Assembly (NCBI RefSeq): GCF_003260995.1
Contig: NZ_CP030040.1
Coordinates: forward strand, 62,001-126,000
Reading direction: 5' to 3'
Source of the DNA: Acetobacterium sp. KB-1
GTDB taxonomy: Bacteria; Bacillota; Clostridia; Eubacteriales; Eubacteriaceae
DNA length: 64,000 bases
The translations under genes were made by a program, and so were the position numbers. The notes below the pieces were generated by a model, which was not told where the DNA came from, ran no database searches, and worked only from the letters and a program-made list of their open reading frames with translations. Positions 16,272 to 23,486 of the stretch are shown here, one piece after another; positions within the stretch are counted from its first letter, which is position 1, and each line of letters begins with the position of its first letter.

Positions 16272-16948
16272 GACTAATAAAAAACTATGAAGCCGGCACC
16301 TATGAGGTGATCAGGCAATTTAAAAGTAAGAAAAACCGGGTTCGACTGATTAAGATTTCAGATGGTGAACAGGTACTCGAACTGATCGAAAAGAAATTTG
16401 CAAAAACAGAATCCCTTGAAAATGAGTTGGCGATGCTAAAACGGCTGAGTGATATGGATTTTAGCGTAGCGCCGTGTCGGGGCCGGTTTGATCGGGTGCT
16501 TCTTTATGAATATCTTGAAGGTGTCACCCTTTGTGAAAAACTAGAAGTTGCAGAAGCGCAAGAAACAAGTCGTAGTGGTGATACAGTTATGCCTGGCAAG
16601 GAAATAATTGATCTTTTTAAAAAGACCATTGATTGGCTTAATCGACTGCATCAAAAAACTGGCCTGGCTTTTTACGACATTAATCTCAGAAATTTCATTA
16701 TCCGTGATGGCACAGTTTATGCCATTGATTATGAAGATTTCCAGGCATTAACAGCGGCAGTTGATTATGGAAGACTGCTGGCCTTTACCCTAACCTACAG
16801 GCCCAGCTTTACCCAGTGGAAAAAAGCGCTAATCAGTGAACTGGAAGACTATCTAAAGAATCAGATCAAAGCGGATCTAGATGAAATTCGGCTGGAAAAA
16901 GAGAAAGAACTTGTGCGTATCAAGAAAAGGAGGGCTAAACTTGTTTGA
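16268..16948 (+). CDS. Small kinase-like protein (RIO/LPS-kinase type fold)
   Basis: A 226-residue protein with a eukaryotic-like kinase core: HQKTGLAFYDINLRNF contains His128, catalytic Asp137 and Asn142, and AIDYEDF carries the metal-binding Asp (154 or 157). The N-lobe is short, with a candidate lysine in ELIEKKF and VLLYEYLEG as the hinge. The basic C-terminal helix is rich in Lys/Glu. It resembles lipopolysaccharide-core or RIO-type small-molecule kinases more than protein kinases. It is coupled to mobB upstream (ATGA) and to the transporter S component downstream (8-base overlap), so its substrate is likely what that transporter imports. That is inference. Confidence 0.65.
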   Translation: MRLIKNYEAGTYEVIRQFKSKKNRVRLIKISDGEQVLELIEKKFAKTESLENELAMLKRLSDMDFSVAPCRGRFDRVLLYEYLEGVTLCEKLEVAEAQETSRSGDTVMPGKEIIDLFKKTIDWLNRLHQKTGLAFYDINLRNFIIRDGTVYAIDYEDFQALTAAVDYGRLLAFTLTYRPSFTQWKKALISELEDYLKNQIKADLDEIRLEKEKELVRIKKRRAKLV

Positions 16949-17573
16949 GAAAAAATTTGAAAAGATGACCCTTTTTGATCTGGTCACCATTGCCATGATG
17001 TCAGCTCTGGGTATCGCGGTTAAGGTTGTTCTGGTACCCCTGGTACACATTATTACCGGTCCTTTTTTTATCCCGGGGGGTTCAATTTCCGGGGGAATCT
17101 ATATGCTTTTTATTGTTTTAGGTGCCATGCTGGTAAAAAAAACCGGAGCGGCCTTTTTGGTTTGTCTGGTACAGGCCATTTTGGTAACCGTTACTGGCAC
17201 GATGGGTTCTCATGGCATCATGAGTATGATGACCTATTTAATGCCGGGGATGGGGGTGGAAATTCTTTACTTCGTTATCGGAAAATATAAATATACCAAA
17301 GGTGGCTGTTTTAGTGCCGGGGTGGTTGCCAATGTGCTCGGTAGCTTTGGGGTTAATTTTGTCTTCTTCCGACTGCCGTTGATTCCGTTACTTTTGACCC
17401 TGAGTTTATCAGCCTTGTCCGGGGGACTGGGCGGACTGCTGGCCTACGCTATTGCGAATCAAGTCAATCGTCTCGGTTCGTTCAAGGCGCACGAGGCGGA
17501 GGAATCGCTTGATATTCGTCTTAGCGGTGATCCGGGACGAATCGATAAAGAGGAGAAGACCAACTGTGAATAA
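16941..17573 (+). CDS. ECF transporter S component, YkoE-like, substrate unknown
   Basis: A 210-residue integral membrane protein with five or six hydrophobic segments. MTLFDLVTIAMMSALGIAVK is a typical ECF S-component beginning; GPFFIPGGSISGG and VKKTGAAFLVCLVQA resemble the YkoE group, whose known members are linked to thiamine or its precursor. No thiamine genes or TPP-type leader are nearby; the context is molybdenum cofactor. The start is TTG 16941, placed after AAAGGAGGG; longer readings overlap the kinase gene. ATPase and T-component genes follow directly. Confidence 0.75.
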   Translation: MFEKKFEKMTLFDLVTIAMMSALGIAVKVVLVPLVHIITGPFFIPGGSISGGIYMLFIVLGAMLVKKTGAAFLVCLVQAILVTVTGTMGSHGIMSMMTYLMPGMGVEILYFVIGKYKYTKGGCFSAGVVANVLGSFGVNFVFFRLPLIPLLLTLSLSALSGGLGGLLAYAIANQVNRLGSFKAHEAEESLDIRLSGDPGRIDKEEKTNCE

Positions 17574-17643
17574 GGGGAAGGTACAAAAAAAGATCAAATC
17601 GATCAAAGTTGGAGACGAGATAGAAAGAAAATGGGAGGCAGCG

Positions 17644-18327
17644 ATGAATCCGATTGAGGTCCACGATCTTTATTTTCGTTATCCTGGCTGTGATACCAAT
17701 ATTCTCCATGGACTGGATTTGAGTCTGAAAACAAATGAAATTTTAGCAGTCGCTGGTTATTCCGGCTGTGGTAAAAGCACCCTGTGTCATATCTTAGCTG
17801 GGATCATCCCCAAAACCATCCGGGGAAGAATTCAGGGTGAGGTGACCTTGTTTGGCGAATCGATTTTTGATATGCAAACACCCCGACTAGCCGAAAAGGT
17901 GGGAATTGTGTTTCAGGAACCGGATAATCAATTATTTTCTCCCACCATTGAGGCGGAGGTTGCCTTTGGACCCGAAAATCTCTGTGTCAAACGGGAGATT
18001 ATTGGAGAACGGATCGCGGCGATGCTTCAGTTGGTCGGTATGGAAGAGTTCCGGTTTGAAACGCCCAACAATCTTTCCGGCGGGCAAAAACAACTGATCG
18101 CTCTGGCTTCAGTTCTTAGTATGGAGCCGTCGGTACTGCTTTTTGATGAGGCCTTGTCGCAGATCGATACCCGCGGCCGGGAGATGATCAAAGCGGTGAT
18201 GTTACGCTTACGAGAAGCGGGGAAATCGATTATCATGGTCGAGCATGACTTTGACAATATGGACATTGCCGATCGCATCCTGGTGCTGAAGCATGGTCGG
18301 TTGATTCCTTACGAGGGCAGCTTGTAA
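17644..18327 (+). CDS. ECF transporter ATPase (EcfA1)
   Basis: A 227-residue ABC ATPase with Walker A GYSGCGKST, Q-loop VFQEPDNQLFS, signature LSGGQKQ, Walker B VLLFDEA and the H-loop VEHDF. The QEPDNQLFSPT pattern is typical of ECF ATPases. ATG 17644 follows GGGAGG and matches the family N-terminus. GTG 17566, overlapping the end of the S-component gene behind GAGGAG, would add 26 basic residues and cannot be excluded. It forms the energising heterodimer with the next ATPase. Confidence 0.9.
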   Translation: MNPIEVHDLYFRYPGCDTNILHGLDLSLKTNEILAVAGYSGCGKSTLCHILAGIIPKTIRGRIQGEVTLFGESIFDMQTPRLAEKVGIVFQEPDNQLFSPTIEAEVAFGPENLCVKREIIGERIAAMLQLVGMEEFRFETPNNLSGGQKQLIALASVLSMEPSVLLFDEALSQIDTRGREMIKAVMLRLREAGKSIIMVEHDFDNMDIADRILVLKHGRLIPYEGSL

Positions 18328-18386
18328 ATCGATCGATCGGTAAAAGTAAAACATATAAGTAAAGCATAACAATGAACGGAGCCAGT

Positions 18387-19052
18387 ATGGAGAGTTACAT
18401 CAAACTTGCGGGAATAACCTATGCTTATCCCCGCAGTCGGTTTGCATTAAAAAACATCGATTTGTCGCTGAATCGGGGTGAAATTACGGGGATCACCGGC
18501 GAAAACGGATCAGGTAAAACGACCCTGGGGAAAATTATCATGGGCATTCTAAAACCTGATTCCGGAAGCATTGAGATTGATGGGGTGGACGGTAAGGCAT
18601 TAAAGTTGTGTGAGCGGGGCGGAAAGATTGGTTATGCCTTTCAAAATCCGGATCGTCAGCTTTTTGCGGCCAGTGTCCAGGACGAAATCACGTTTCCCCT
18701 TGAAATTAAGGGACTCGATAAAAAAATCGCCCAAGAAAAGGCCGCTGTGCTGCTAAAACGGTTTGAGCTTAATCATCTCAAAGATCGGGTGCCGATGCGA
18801 CTCAGCCGCGGTGAAAAACAGCGTCTGGTGCTGGCGGCAACCCTGGCCCAGGAACCCGGGTTTCTGATTTTAGATGAACCCGCAACGGGGCTGGATCGGG
18901 ACCGCAAAAAAGCACTGTATCAATTAATGGAAGAACTCGCCGGGGAAGGCATTGGTCTGGCTGTGATTTCCCATGATCTGCAATTTATCAAGGATCATGC
19001 CAATCGCATTATCAAACTGGAAAATGGAGAGGTTGTGGATGATGGCTGCTAG
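18387..19052 (+). CDS. ECF transporter ATPase (EcfA2)
   Basis: A 221-residue ABC ATPase with Walker A GENGSGKTT, Q-loop AFQNPDRQLFA, Walker B FLILDEP and ISHD. The signature reads LSRGEKQ, where LSGGE is usual, an accepted variant in one partner of ECF heterodimers. ATG 18387 is preferred over 18372 because CGGAG lies 5 bases before it. It ends inside the T-component gene (14-base overlap), so the two are translationally coupled. Confidence 0.9.
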   Translation: MESYIKLAGITYAYPRSRFALKNIDLSLNRGEITGITGENGSGKTTLGKIIMGILKPDSGSIEIDGVDGKALKLCERGGKIGYAFQNPDRQLFAASVQDEITFPLEIKGLDKKIAQEKAAVLLKRFELNHLKDRVPMRLSRGEKQRLVLAATLAQEPGFLILDEPATGLDRDRKKALYQLMEELAGEGIGLAVISHDLQFIKDHANRIIKLENGEVVDDGC

Positions 19053-19776
19053 AATCGATCCCCGGACAAAAATAGTCCTGGTCCTCTGTCTGACCTCGAT
19101 GGTGCTGGTTGTCGAAAATCTGGCCTTTGTTGTGGGAATTGGTATCATTTCAATTGTCTGCGCCCTGCTTCTGGGGGTGGAGGTATTAATGCTGATCAAA
19201 CGGTATCGGCGGATTCTGATTCTGATTTTGACGCTCTCCATTGTCCAGAGTGTATTTACACCGGACACGGAGGTATTGTTTGAGATATTGGGAATCCCGC
19301 TGCTCACAGCAAAAGGAATTGCTATGGGGGTTAAGACATTTGTCCGGATGCTGGTGATTCTGACTTCAGGGATTATTATGTCGACATCAAACTATCGGGA
19401 GACCATTCAGGGTCTGATTCAGTGGAAGGTGCCCTATAAGATTGCTTTTATGACCGCTTTGTCATTGCGGTTTATCCCCATTTTTACAGAAGAATTTCAG
19501 GATTCGATGGTCGCACTTCAGTTAAAGGGCGTTGATTTTACAAAGGTTCCCTTTGGTAAAAAAACTCAGATTTATGTCTATCTGATTACTCCCATCATTC
19601 TTTCGTCCTTAAAACATGCCGAAGAGATTGCCATTGCCATGGAAAGCAGGGCCTTTGGGGCTTATCCCAATCGGGTGGAATATCTGGTTCTTAAACTAAA
19701 AGGCTATGATTATGGGGTGATGATTGCGGCTTTTCTGTTAAGCATCATTTATGTATGGGTAGCTTTAATTATATAA
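19039..19776 (+). CDS. ecfT: ECF transporter T component (EcfT)
   Basis: A 245-residue membrane protein with about five hydrophobic segments. The coupling motif AMESRAFGAYP near residue 200 is the conserved Ala-Arg signature by which EcfT contacts the ATPases. RIDPRTKIVLVL at the start is also typical. It starts at tandem ATG codons 19039/19042 behind GGAGAGG. With the S component and two ATPases it completes an uptake system in one locus. That arrangement suggests a dedicated transporter rather than a shared module. Confidence 0.9.
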   Translation: MMAARIDPRTKIVLVLCLTSMVLVVENLAFVVGIGIISIVCALLLGVEVLMLIKRYRRILILILTLSIVQSVFTPDTEVLFEILGIPLLTAKGIAMGVKTFVRMLVILTSGIIMSTSNYRETIQGLIQWKVPYKIAFMTALSLRFIPIFTEEFQDSMVALQLKGVDFTKVPFGKKTQIYVYLITPIILSSLKHAEEIAIAMESRAFGAYPNRVEYLVLKLKGYDYGVMIAAFLLSIIYVWVALII

Positions 19777-19829
19777 AGCAAAGAAGGAAATTGACGAATA
19801 AATAATAAAAAAGAATAAAGGAGAAAGCA

Positions 19830-20339
19830 ATGAAAAAGAGTATAAGTCTGCTTTTCGCTATGATGATGGTACTATTTCTGGCAGTGGGATGCAGTGGAAC
19901 GGGAGAGAAATCATCCCAGGATGAGACGACATTTTCGGGAACTGCCCAGGTGCGGGTTTTTACCGCTGCGGGTGAGCAATGGTTGATTGATGACCAATTG
20001 ATGTCGAGTGTGCCACTGGTGGCATTTGAAACGACCCAGGGGAAAAGTGGTGAAGAGTCAACAACCAATGACCATGTGGGAATCCTTTTAAAGGATATTC
20101 TAACAGAAGCCGGTGTGGATATAAGTTCGGTTAATCAGATCACCTGTACCTCACTGGACGGTTTTTCAAAGGTCTACAGTAAAACCGATTTGGAAGATCC
20201 GGAAAAACTGTTCTTGACCTTTGCAATGGATGGTGAAAATTTGACCTTTGAGAATCAGGATTGTTTTTTTATCGTTGCCAGGAATGAAAGTTTCAAACAA
20301 AACTGGACAAAGTTCTTAAAAGAAATAAAAATTAACTAA
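19830..20339 (+). CDS. Lipoprotein with Moco-domain-like fold
   Basis: A 169-residue lipoprotein with lipobox LAVGC (Cys21). The mature part repeats the pattern of the 14315 and 14902 proteins: MSSVPLVAFET, HVGILLKDIL, TSLDGFSKVY, and a terminal hydrophobic strand. The position where sulfite-oxidase-type domains hold the molybdenum Cys is Thr/Gln here, though two other cysteines (in ITCTSLD and NQDCFF) exist. It sits directly after ecfT with its own AAAGGAG site. A capture protein for the transporter is the natural guess. Confidence 0.6.
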   Translation: MKKSISLLFAMMMVLFLAVGCSGTGEKSSQDETTFSGTAQVRVFTAAGEQWLIDDQLMSSVPLVAFETTQGKSGEESTTNDHVGILLKDILTEAGVDISSVNQITCTSLDGFSKVYSKTDLEDPEKLFLTFAMDGENLTFENQDCFFIVARNESFKQNWTKFLKEIKIN

Positions 20340-20377
20340 TATAAGAAGAGTGCTTGATAAGAGAAAGAGAGGGAAAA

Positions 20378-21727
20378 ATGAAAAAGGGTTATATCGGGGT
20401 GCTTGCTTGTCTGATTGTGGTTATGTTAGCGGGCTGTACCAGTGGAGTTCATTATGAAGCAGGTAGTTATGTGGGGTCGGCTCAAGGGAAAGATGGTCCC
20501 ATCAAGGTAGAAGTGACCTTTTTAGAAAACAAGATAGAAGCAATTAAGGTCGTTTCTCACAAGGACGATCCGGAGTATGCAACCAGTGCGGTAGACGGGA
20601 TGCCGGAAATCATTATCAACAAACAACGTCTGGATGTGGATGCTGTTTCAGGGGCGACTCTGACCAGCCGTGGTATTATTGGTGCAGTGGCTCAATGTGT
20701 GACCGACGCCGGAGCTGACCCGCTAAAGTTGGGCTATGCATCCGTGGATAAGAAAACCGACGGCCAGGAAGTAGTGATTACCGGTCTGGCACAAGAACAG
20801 ATTATTACTGGCGATGAGATCAAGGCCATGACCCCTGTGTCCTTCGATGCGGTGGCTGTGGATGCCAGCGGGACCGAAACCCCCACCACCGGGATAGGCG
20901 TCAGATTAGAGGACATTCTGGCCCAATATGGGGCATCGCAAAAGAACTTTGATGCCATTGTATTAAATGCCACGGATGGTTACGCTATTGAAATCCCCCG
21001 TGATGTTTTGGCCATTCGGGATGTGATTATTGCTTATGAAATTAATGGTACCGCCACTGATCTACGAACCGTGGTGCCAGATGAACGGGCCATGTATTGG
21101 GTGAAATTCCTCAATAAAATTGAGCTTAAAGGTTTGGTAACCCAAATAGAAACTAAAAACCTGGCGATGATGGAAACGGCTCTGCTTTTGTGCACACCAG
21201 AAGAATATAAGTATTATGATGCCATCGATCAGGCTGTTCCCACGAGTCAACTGCTTGAAAAAACTGGCGGTCTTAAGACCGATACAGTGGAGGTAGCCGG
21301 AATAGATGGATGGGCCAGAACGGAGACCTATGATCTCTATAATAATCAGTATCTTAAAACGACCGGAGAGGATGCACCGATGTTTATCGGCCCGGATCTT
21401 CCTGAAGGGATGCGGATGAAGGACGTGCTCTATAATAAACTGGGTGAAGATTTGATTTTAAGTGTTACCAATGCCGAGCAAAAATATGGGACTATTACTA
21501 TCAATGGTCGGACCGGAGTCGCCATTGAAAAAATCTTTCAGGAGCTAAAAATAGCAGAAGCAGCCAGGTACAAGCTGATCGGTTCGGATGGCTATGAAGC
21601 AGAGATTTCTCTGCAAGATTTAAAGTCAGGAATGCTCACCCTTTCTGAGAGTGGTGTTGACACCGTTTTTGAAACACCGGAAGCAGCATCGGTAAAAGGT
21701 CTACTGTTTATTAAAGCACTTCAGTAG
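20378..21727 (+). CDS. Lipoprotein fusing an FMN-binding domain to Moco-fold domains
   Basis: A 449-residue lipoprotein with lipobox MLAGC (Cys20). Residues about 28-115 form an FMN-binding domain; DAVSGAT at 88-94 is the recognition motif for covalent FMN attachment by ApbE, with Thr94 as the likely site. Two domains with the Moco-fold pattern follow (GVRLEDIL with NATDGYAIEI; then GVAIEKIF with GSDGYEAEI). This implies extracellular redox chemistry. No apbE is in the window. ATG 20378 follows GAGAGGG and gives a clean signal peptide; the upstream ATG at 20354 would spoil it. Confidence 0.75.
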   Translation: MKKGYIGVLACLIVVMLAGCTSGVHYEAGSYVGSAQGKDGPIKVEVTFLENKIEAIKVVSHKDDPEYATSAVDGMPEIIINKQRLDVDAVSGATLTSRGIIGAVAQCVTDAGADPLKLGYASVDKKTDGQEVVITGLAQEQIITGDEIKAMTPVSFDAVAVDASGTETPTTGIGVRLEDILAQYGASQKNFDAIVLNATDGYAIEIPRDVLAIRDVIIAYEINGTATDLRTVVPDERAMYWVKFLNKIELKGLVTQIETKNLAMMETALLLCTPEEYKYYDAIDQAVPTSQLLEKTGGLKTDTVEVAGIDGWARTETYDLYNNQYLKTTGEDAPMFIGPDLPEGMRMKDVLYNKLGEDLILSVTNAEQKYGTITINGRTGVAIEKIFQELKIAEAARYKLIGSDGYEAEISLQDLKSGMLTLSESGVDTVFETPEAASVKGLLFIKALQ

Positions 21728-21735
21728 GTGACGGG

Positions 21736-23199
21736 ATGAAAACCCATGTAAGAAAAATTCAGATCATCGTTTTTTTGATTCTGTTCATGGTTATTCTTTC
21801 GGGATGTGATTATCAGGGATTGGGCGGTGAGTACCCTGAAAGCTTTAGAATCAGCGGGGATGTGGAGACCCCGCTGACTGTCAATACGATGATGGGATAT
21901 CCCATCATGCGAGTTACCCGAGATGAAAATAATTATACTGCCATTGCCTTAAAACAGGTGATTGACGAAGCAGTCCCCAGGTCAAAGAGCTATGATCTGC
22001 TGTTAATTGGCGAAGATGGTTTGTCCTCCAAAATAAGTGGCGCTAATCTTAGTGGTTGTCATTTGAGTTATTCAAGTCGTTATGACTGGGAACTGATCAA
22101 TACCCTCCATCCCATTTCCAGTCAGATTAAAAATCTGAGCACCATTATTGTTATTTCCACTGATTTAGCAGATGATAAACAGGCGATCGGAATTGATGAC
22201 CAGCAGGGATATCGACAAACAAGTGCCGGGAATCTTTTTCTTGAGGGCTTTACCGAAAAACGAATTTTTGAAGGTCAGTCTGAATTAAAGGGCAGAACCG
22301 TTACCGTGTATACGACCCACAAGCAGATTTTACCCGAGCAACTTCTTAATTACCAGACCGAATTTGCAGTGTTTGGACGGGATGGTAGCATCAAATTTGA
22401 TAAAAAAAGCGATAAGAACTATTTTGAAATCAGCGAAACCACGATCAGCTTTACCGCTTCGGATCTTACAACCATCGATGATGTTGCTGGTGTTTTAGCT
22501 GATCCGCCTCGGGTTTCAATTACAGATGTGGCTTCGGATACCATCCATCAGCTTGACAAAGGAAATAATGTGATGGTTATTGAACTCGACGGTCTGAGCT
22601 GGACGATGCTAAAAACAGCAGGTGAGCAGGGAAAAGCACCCTACTTGTCCAGTTTGACCGCCCAGCAGGCCTTATCTGTCTATCCGCCGATTTCTCCGGT
22701 CGGACTGGCGGCGATGATTACCGGAACGCTTCCAAGCAGCAATGGGATTAAAGACCGGGAAGTCATGGATTTTAACGGAATGGATATTTTTGAGAGAGCC
22801 CTGACTCTGGGTAAAACGGTGGCCTACATTGAAGGCGACATCAAAATGCTCAATACTTCCATCGAGCCGGTCCTTTCGGTTAACGAGGGCGATCAGGATA
22901 GCCAGGTTTTTAAAAATTCTCAAAAGGCGATTACAGAGAAAAACCAACTGATCTTCACGCATTTCCACAGCATTGATGATGATGCGACCACCTATGGCCC
23001 ATATTCTCAGGAGGCAATCGAGCAGATTTTCCAGGTGGATAGGATGGTTTTGGAACTGACCCGAGAATTTAAGGGAACGGTTATTATTACCGCTGACCAC
23101 GGGCTCCATCCTACCAGTTCAGGGGGAAGCCATGGCAGGATCTGTTATGAAGATATGCAAGTGCCCTATATCGTGATTAAAACCGAACCGGTATCATAA
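21736..23199 (+). CDS. Lipoprotein of the alkaline phosphatase/phosphodiesterase superfamily
   Basis: A 487-residue lipoprotein (lipobox ILSGC, Cys24). The N half (about 30-265) has weak similarity to the Moco-fold neighbours (AIALKQVIDE, LIGEDGLSSKI). The C half is an alkaline-phosphatase-superfamily hydrolase: IELDGLSW (metal Asp), a nucleophile region SPVGLAAMITG, HFHSIDDDATTYG, ITADHG and GSHGR supply the two-metal site. Related enzymes cleave phosphodiesters or pyrophosphates. Anchored outside the cell beside an importer, it could trim a phosphorylated or dinucleotide cofactor before uptake. It ends in a terminator. Confidence 0.75.
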   Translation: MKTHVRKIQIIVFLILFMVILSGCDYQGLGGEYPESFRISGDVETPLTVNTMMGYPIMRVTRDENNYTAIALKQVIDEAVPRSKSYDLLLIGEDGLSSKISGANLSGCHLSYSSRYDWELINTLHPISSQIKNLSTIIVISTDLADDKQAIGIDDQQGYRQTSAGNLFLEGFTEKRIFEGQSELKGRTVTVYTTHKQILPEQLLNYQTEFAVFGRDGSIKFDKKSDKNYFEISETTISFTASDLTTIDDVAGVLADPPRVSITDVASDTIHQLDKGNNVMVIELDGLSWTMLKTAGEQGKAPYLSSLTAQQALSVYPPISPVGLAAMITGTLPSSNGIKDREVMDFNGMDIFERALTLGKTVAYIEGDIKMLNTSIEPVLSVNEGDQDSQVFKNSQKAITEKNQLIFTHFHSIDDDATTYGPYSQEAIEQIFQVDRMVLELTREFKGTVIITADHGLHPTSSGGSHGRICYEDMQVPYIVIKTEPVS

Positions 23200-23300
23200 A
23201 AGAGATTGGTTCGCAGGCTAATCAATAATTGAGCAATAAGAAAAAAGAGATTTCGGTGTTGTTAGAATGAGCAAACAAGCCAACTTTTAATCGCTCTAAA

Positions 23301-23333
23301 AACGAACAAATGATCAAATAACGAACGTTAGTT
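23301..23333 (+). promoter_or_regulatory. Possible activator site for the sigma-54 promoter
   Basis: AACGAACGTTAGTT at 23320-23333 is an imperfect palindrome, and AACGAAC recurs at 23301-23307. It lies about 80 bases before the sigma-54 promoter, a normal distance for an enhancer-binding protein. Assignment is by position only. Confidence 0.4.
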
Positions 23334-23380
23334 AAAAAGTAAACGCTCAAAATAAGCACAAATACAAATCCATGATTTTT

Positions 23381-23407
23381 AAAAAGCCCATAAATTGGGC
23401 TTTTTTT
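23381..23407 (+). terminator. Intrinsic terminator
   Basis: AAGCCCA (23384-23390) and TGGGCTT (23396-23402) with loop TAAAT, followed by T residues. It ends the transporter cluster just before the sigma-54 promoter. Confidence 0.85.
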
Positions 23408-23411
23408 AATT

Positions 23412-23426
23412 TGGCACGATTATTGC
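23412..23426 (+). promoter_or_regulatory. Sigma-54 promoter of the aldehyde oxidoreductase operon
   Basis: TGGCACGATTATTGC matches the sigma-54 consensus TGGCAC-N5-TTGC perfectly at -24/-12. It is 61 bases before the MoeA-like gene. A sigma-54 activator is encoded far downstream in the same direction at 36912. Confidence 0.9.
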
Positions 23427-23486
23427 GTTATTAATTGGTGTCAGACTGACAACGAAGACAGATATCAAACAAATGGAGGAAATACA

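Noticed and set aside
16941-17573. YkoE-like S component as a simple thiamine-precursor importer
   Set aside because: Not excluded, but no thiamine gene or TPP-type leader lies nearby, while molybdenum-cofactor genes surround it on both sides.
17452-17643. N-terminal extension of the first ECF ATPase upstream of 17644
   Set aside because: It mostly overlaps the S-component gene and is basic and unlike the family. GTG 17566 remains possible, but ATG 17644 with GGGAGG fits better.
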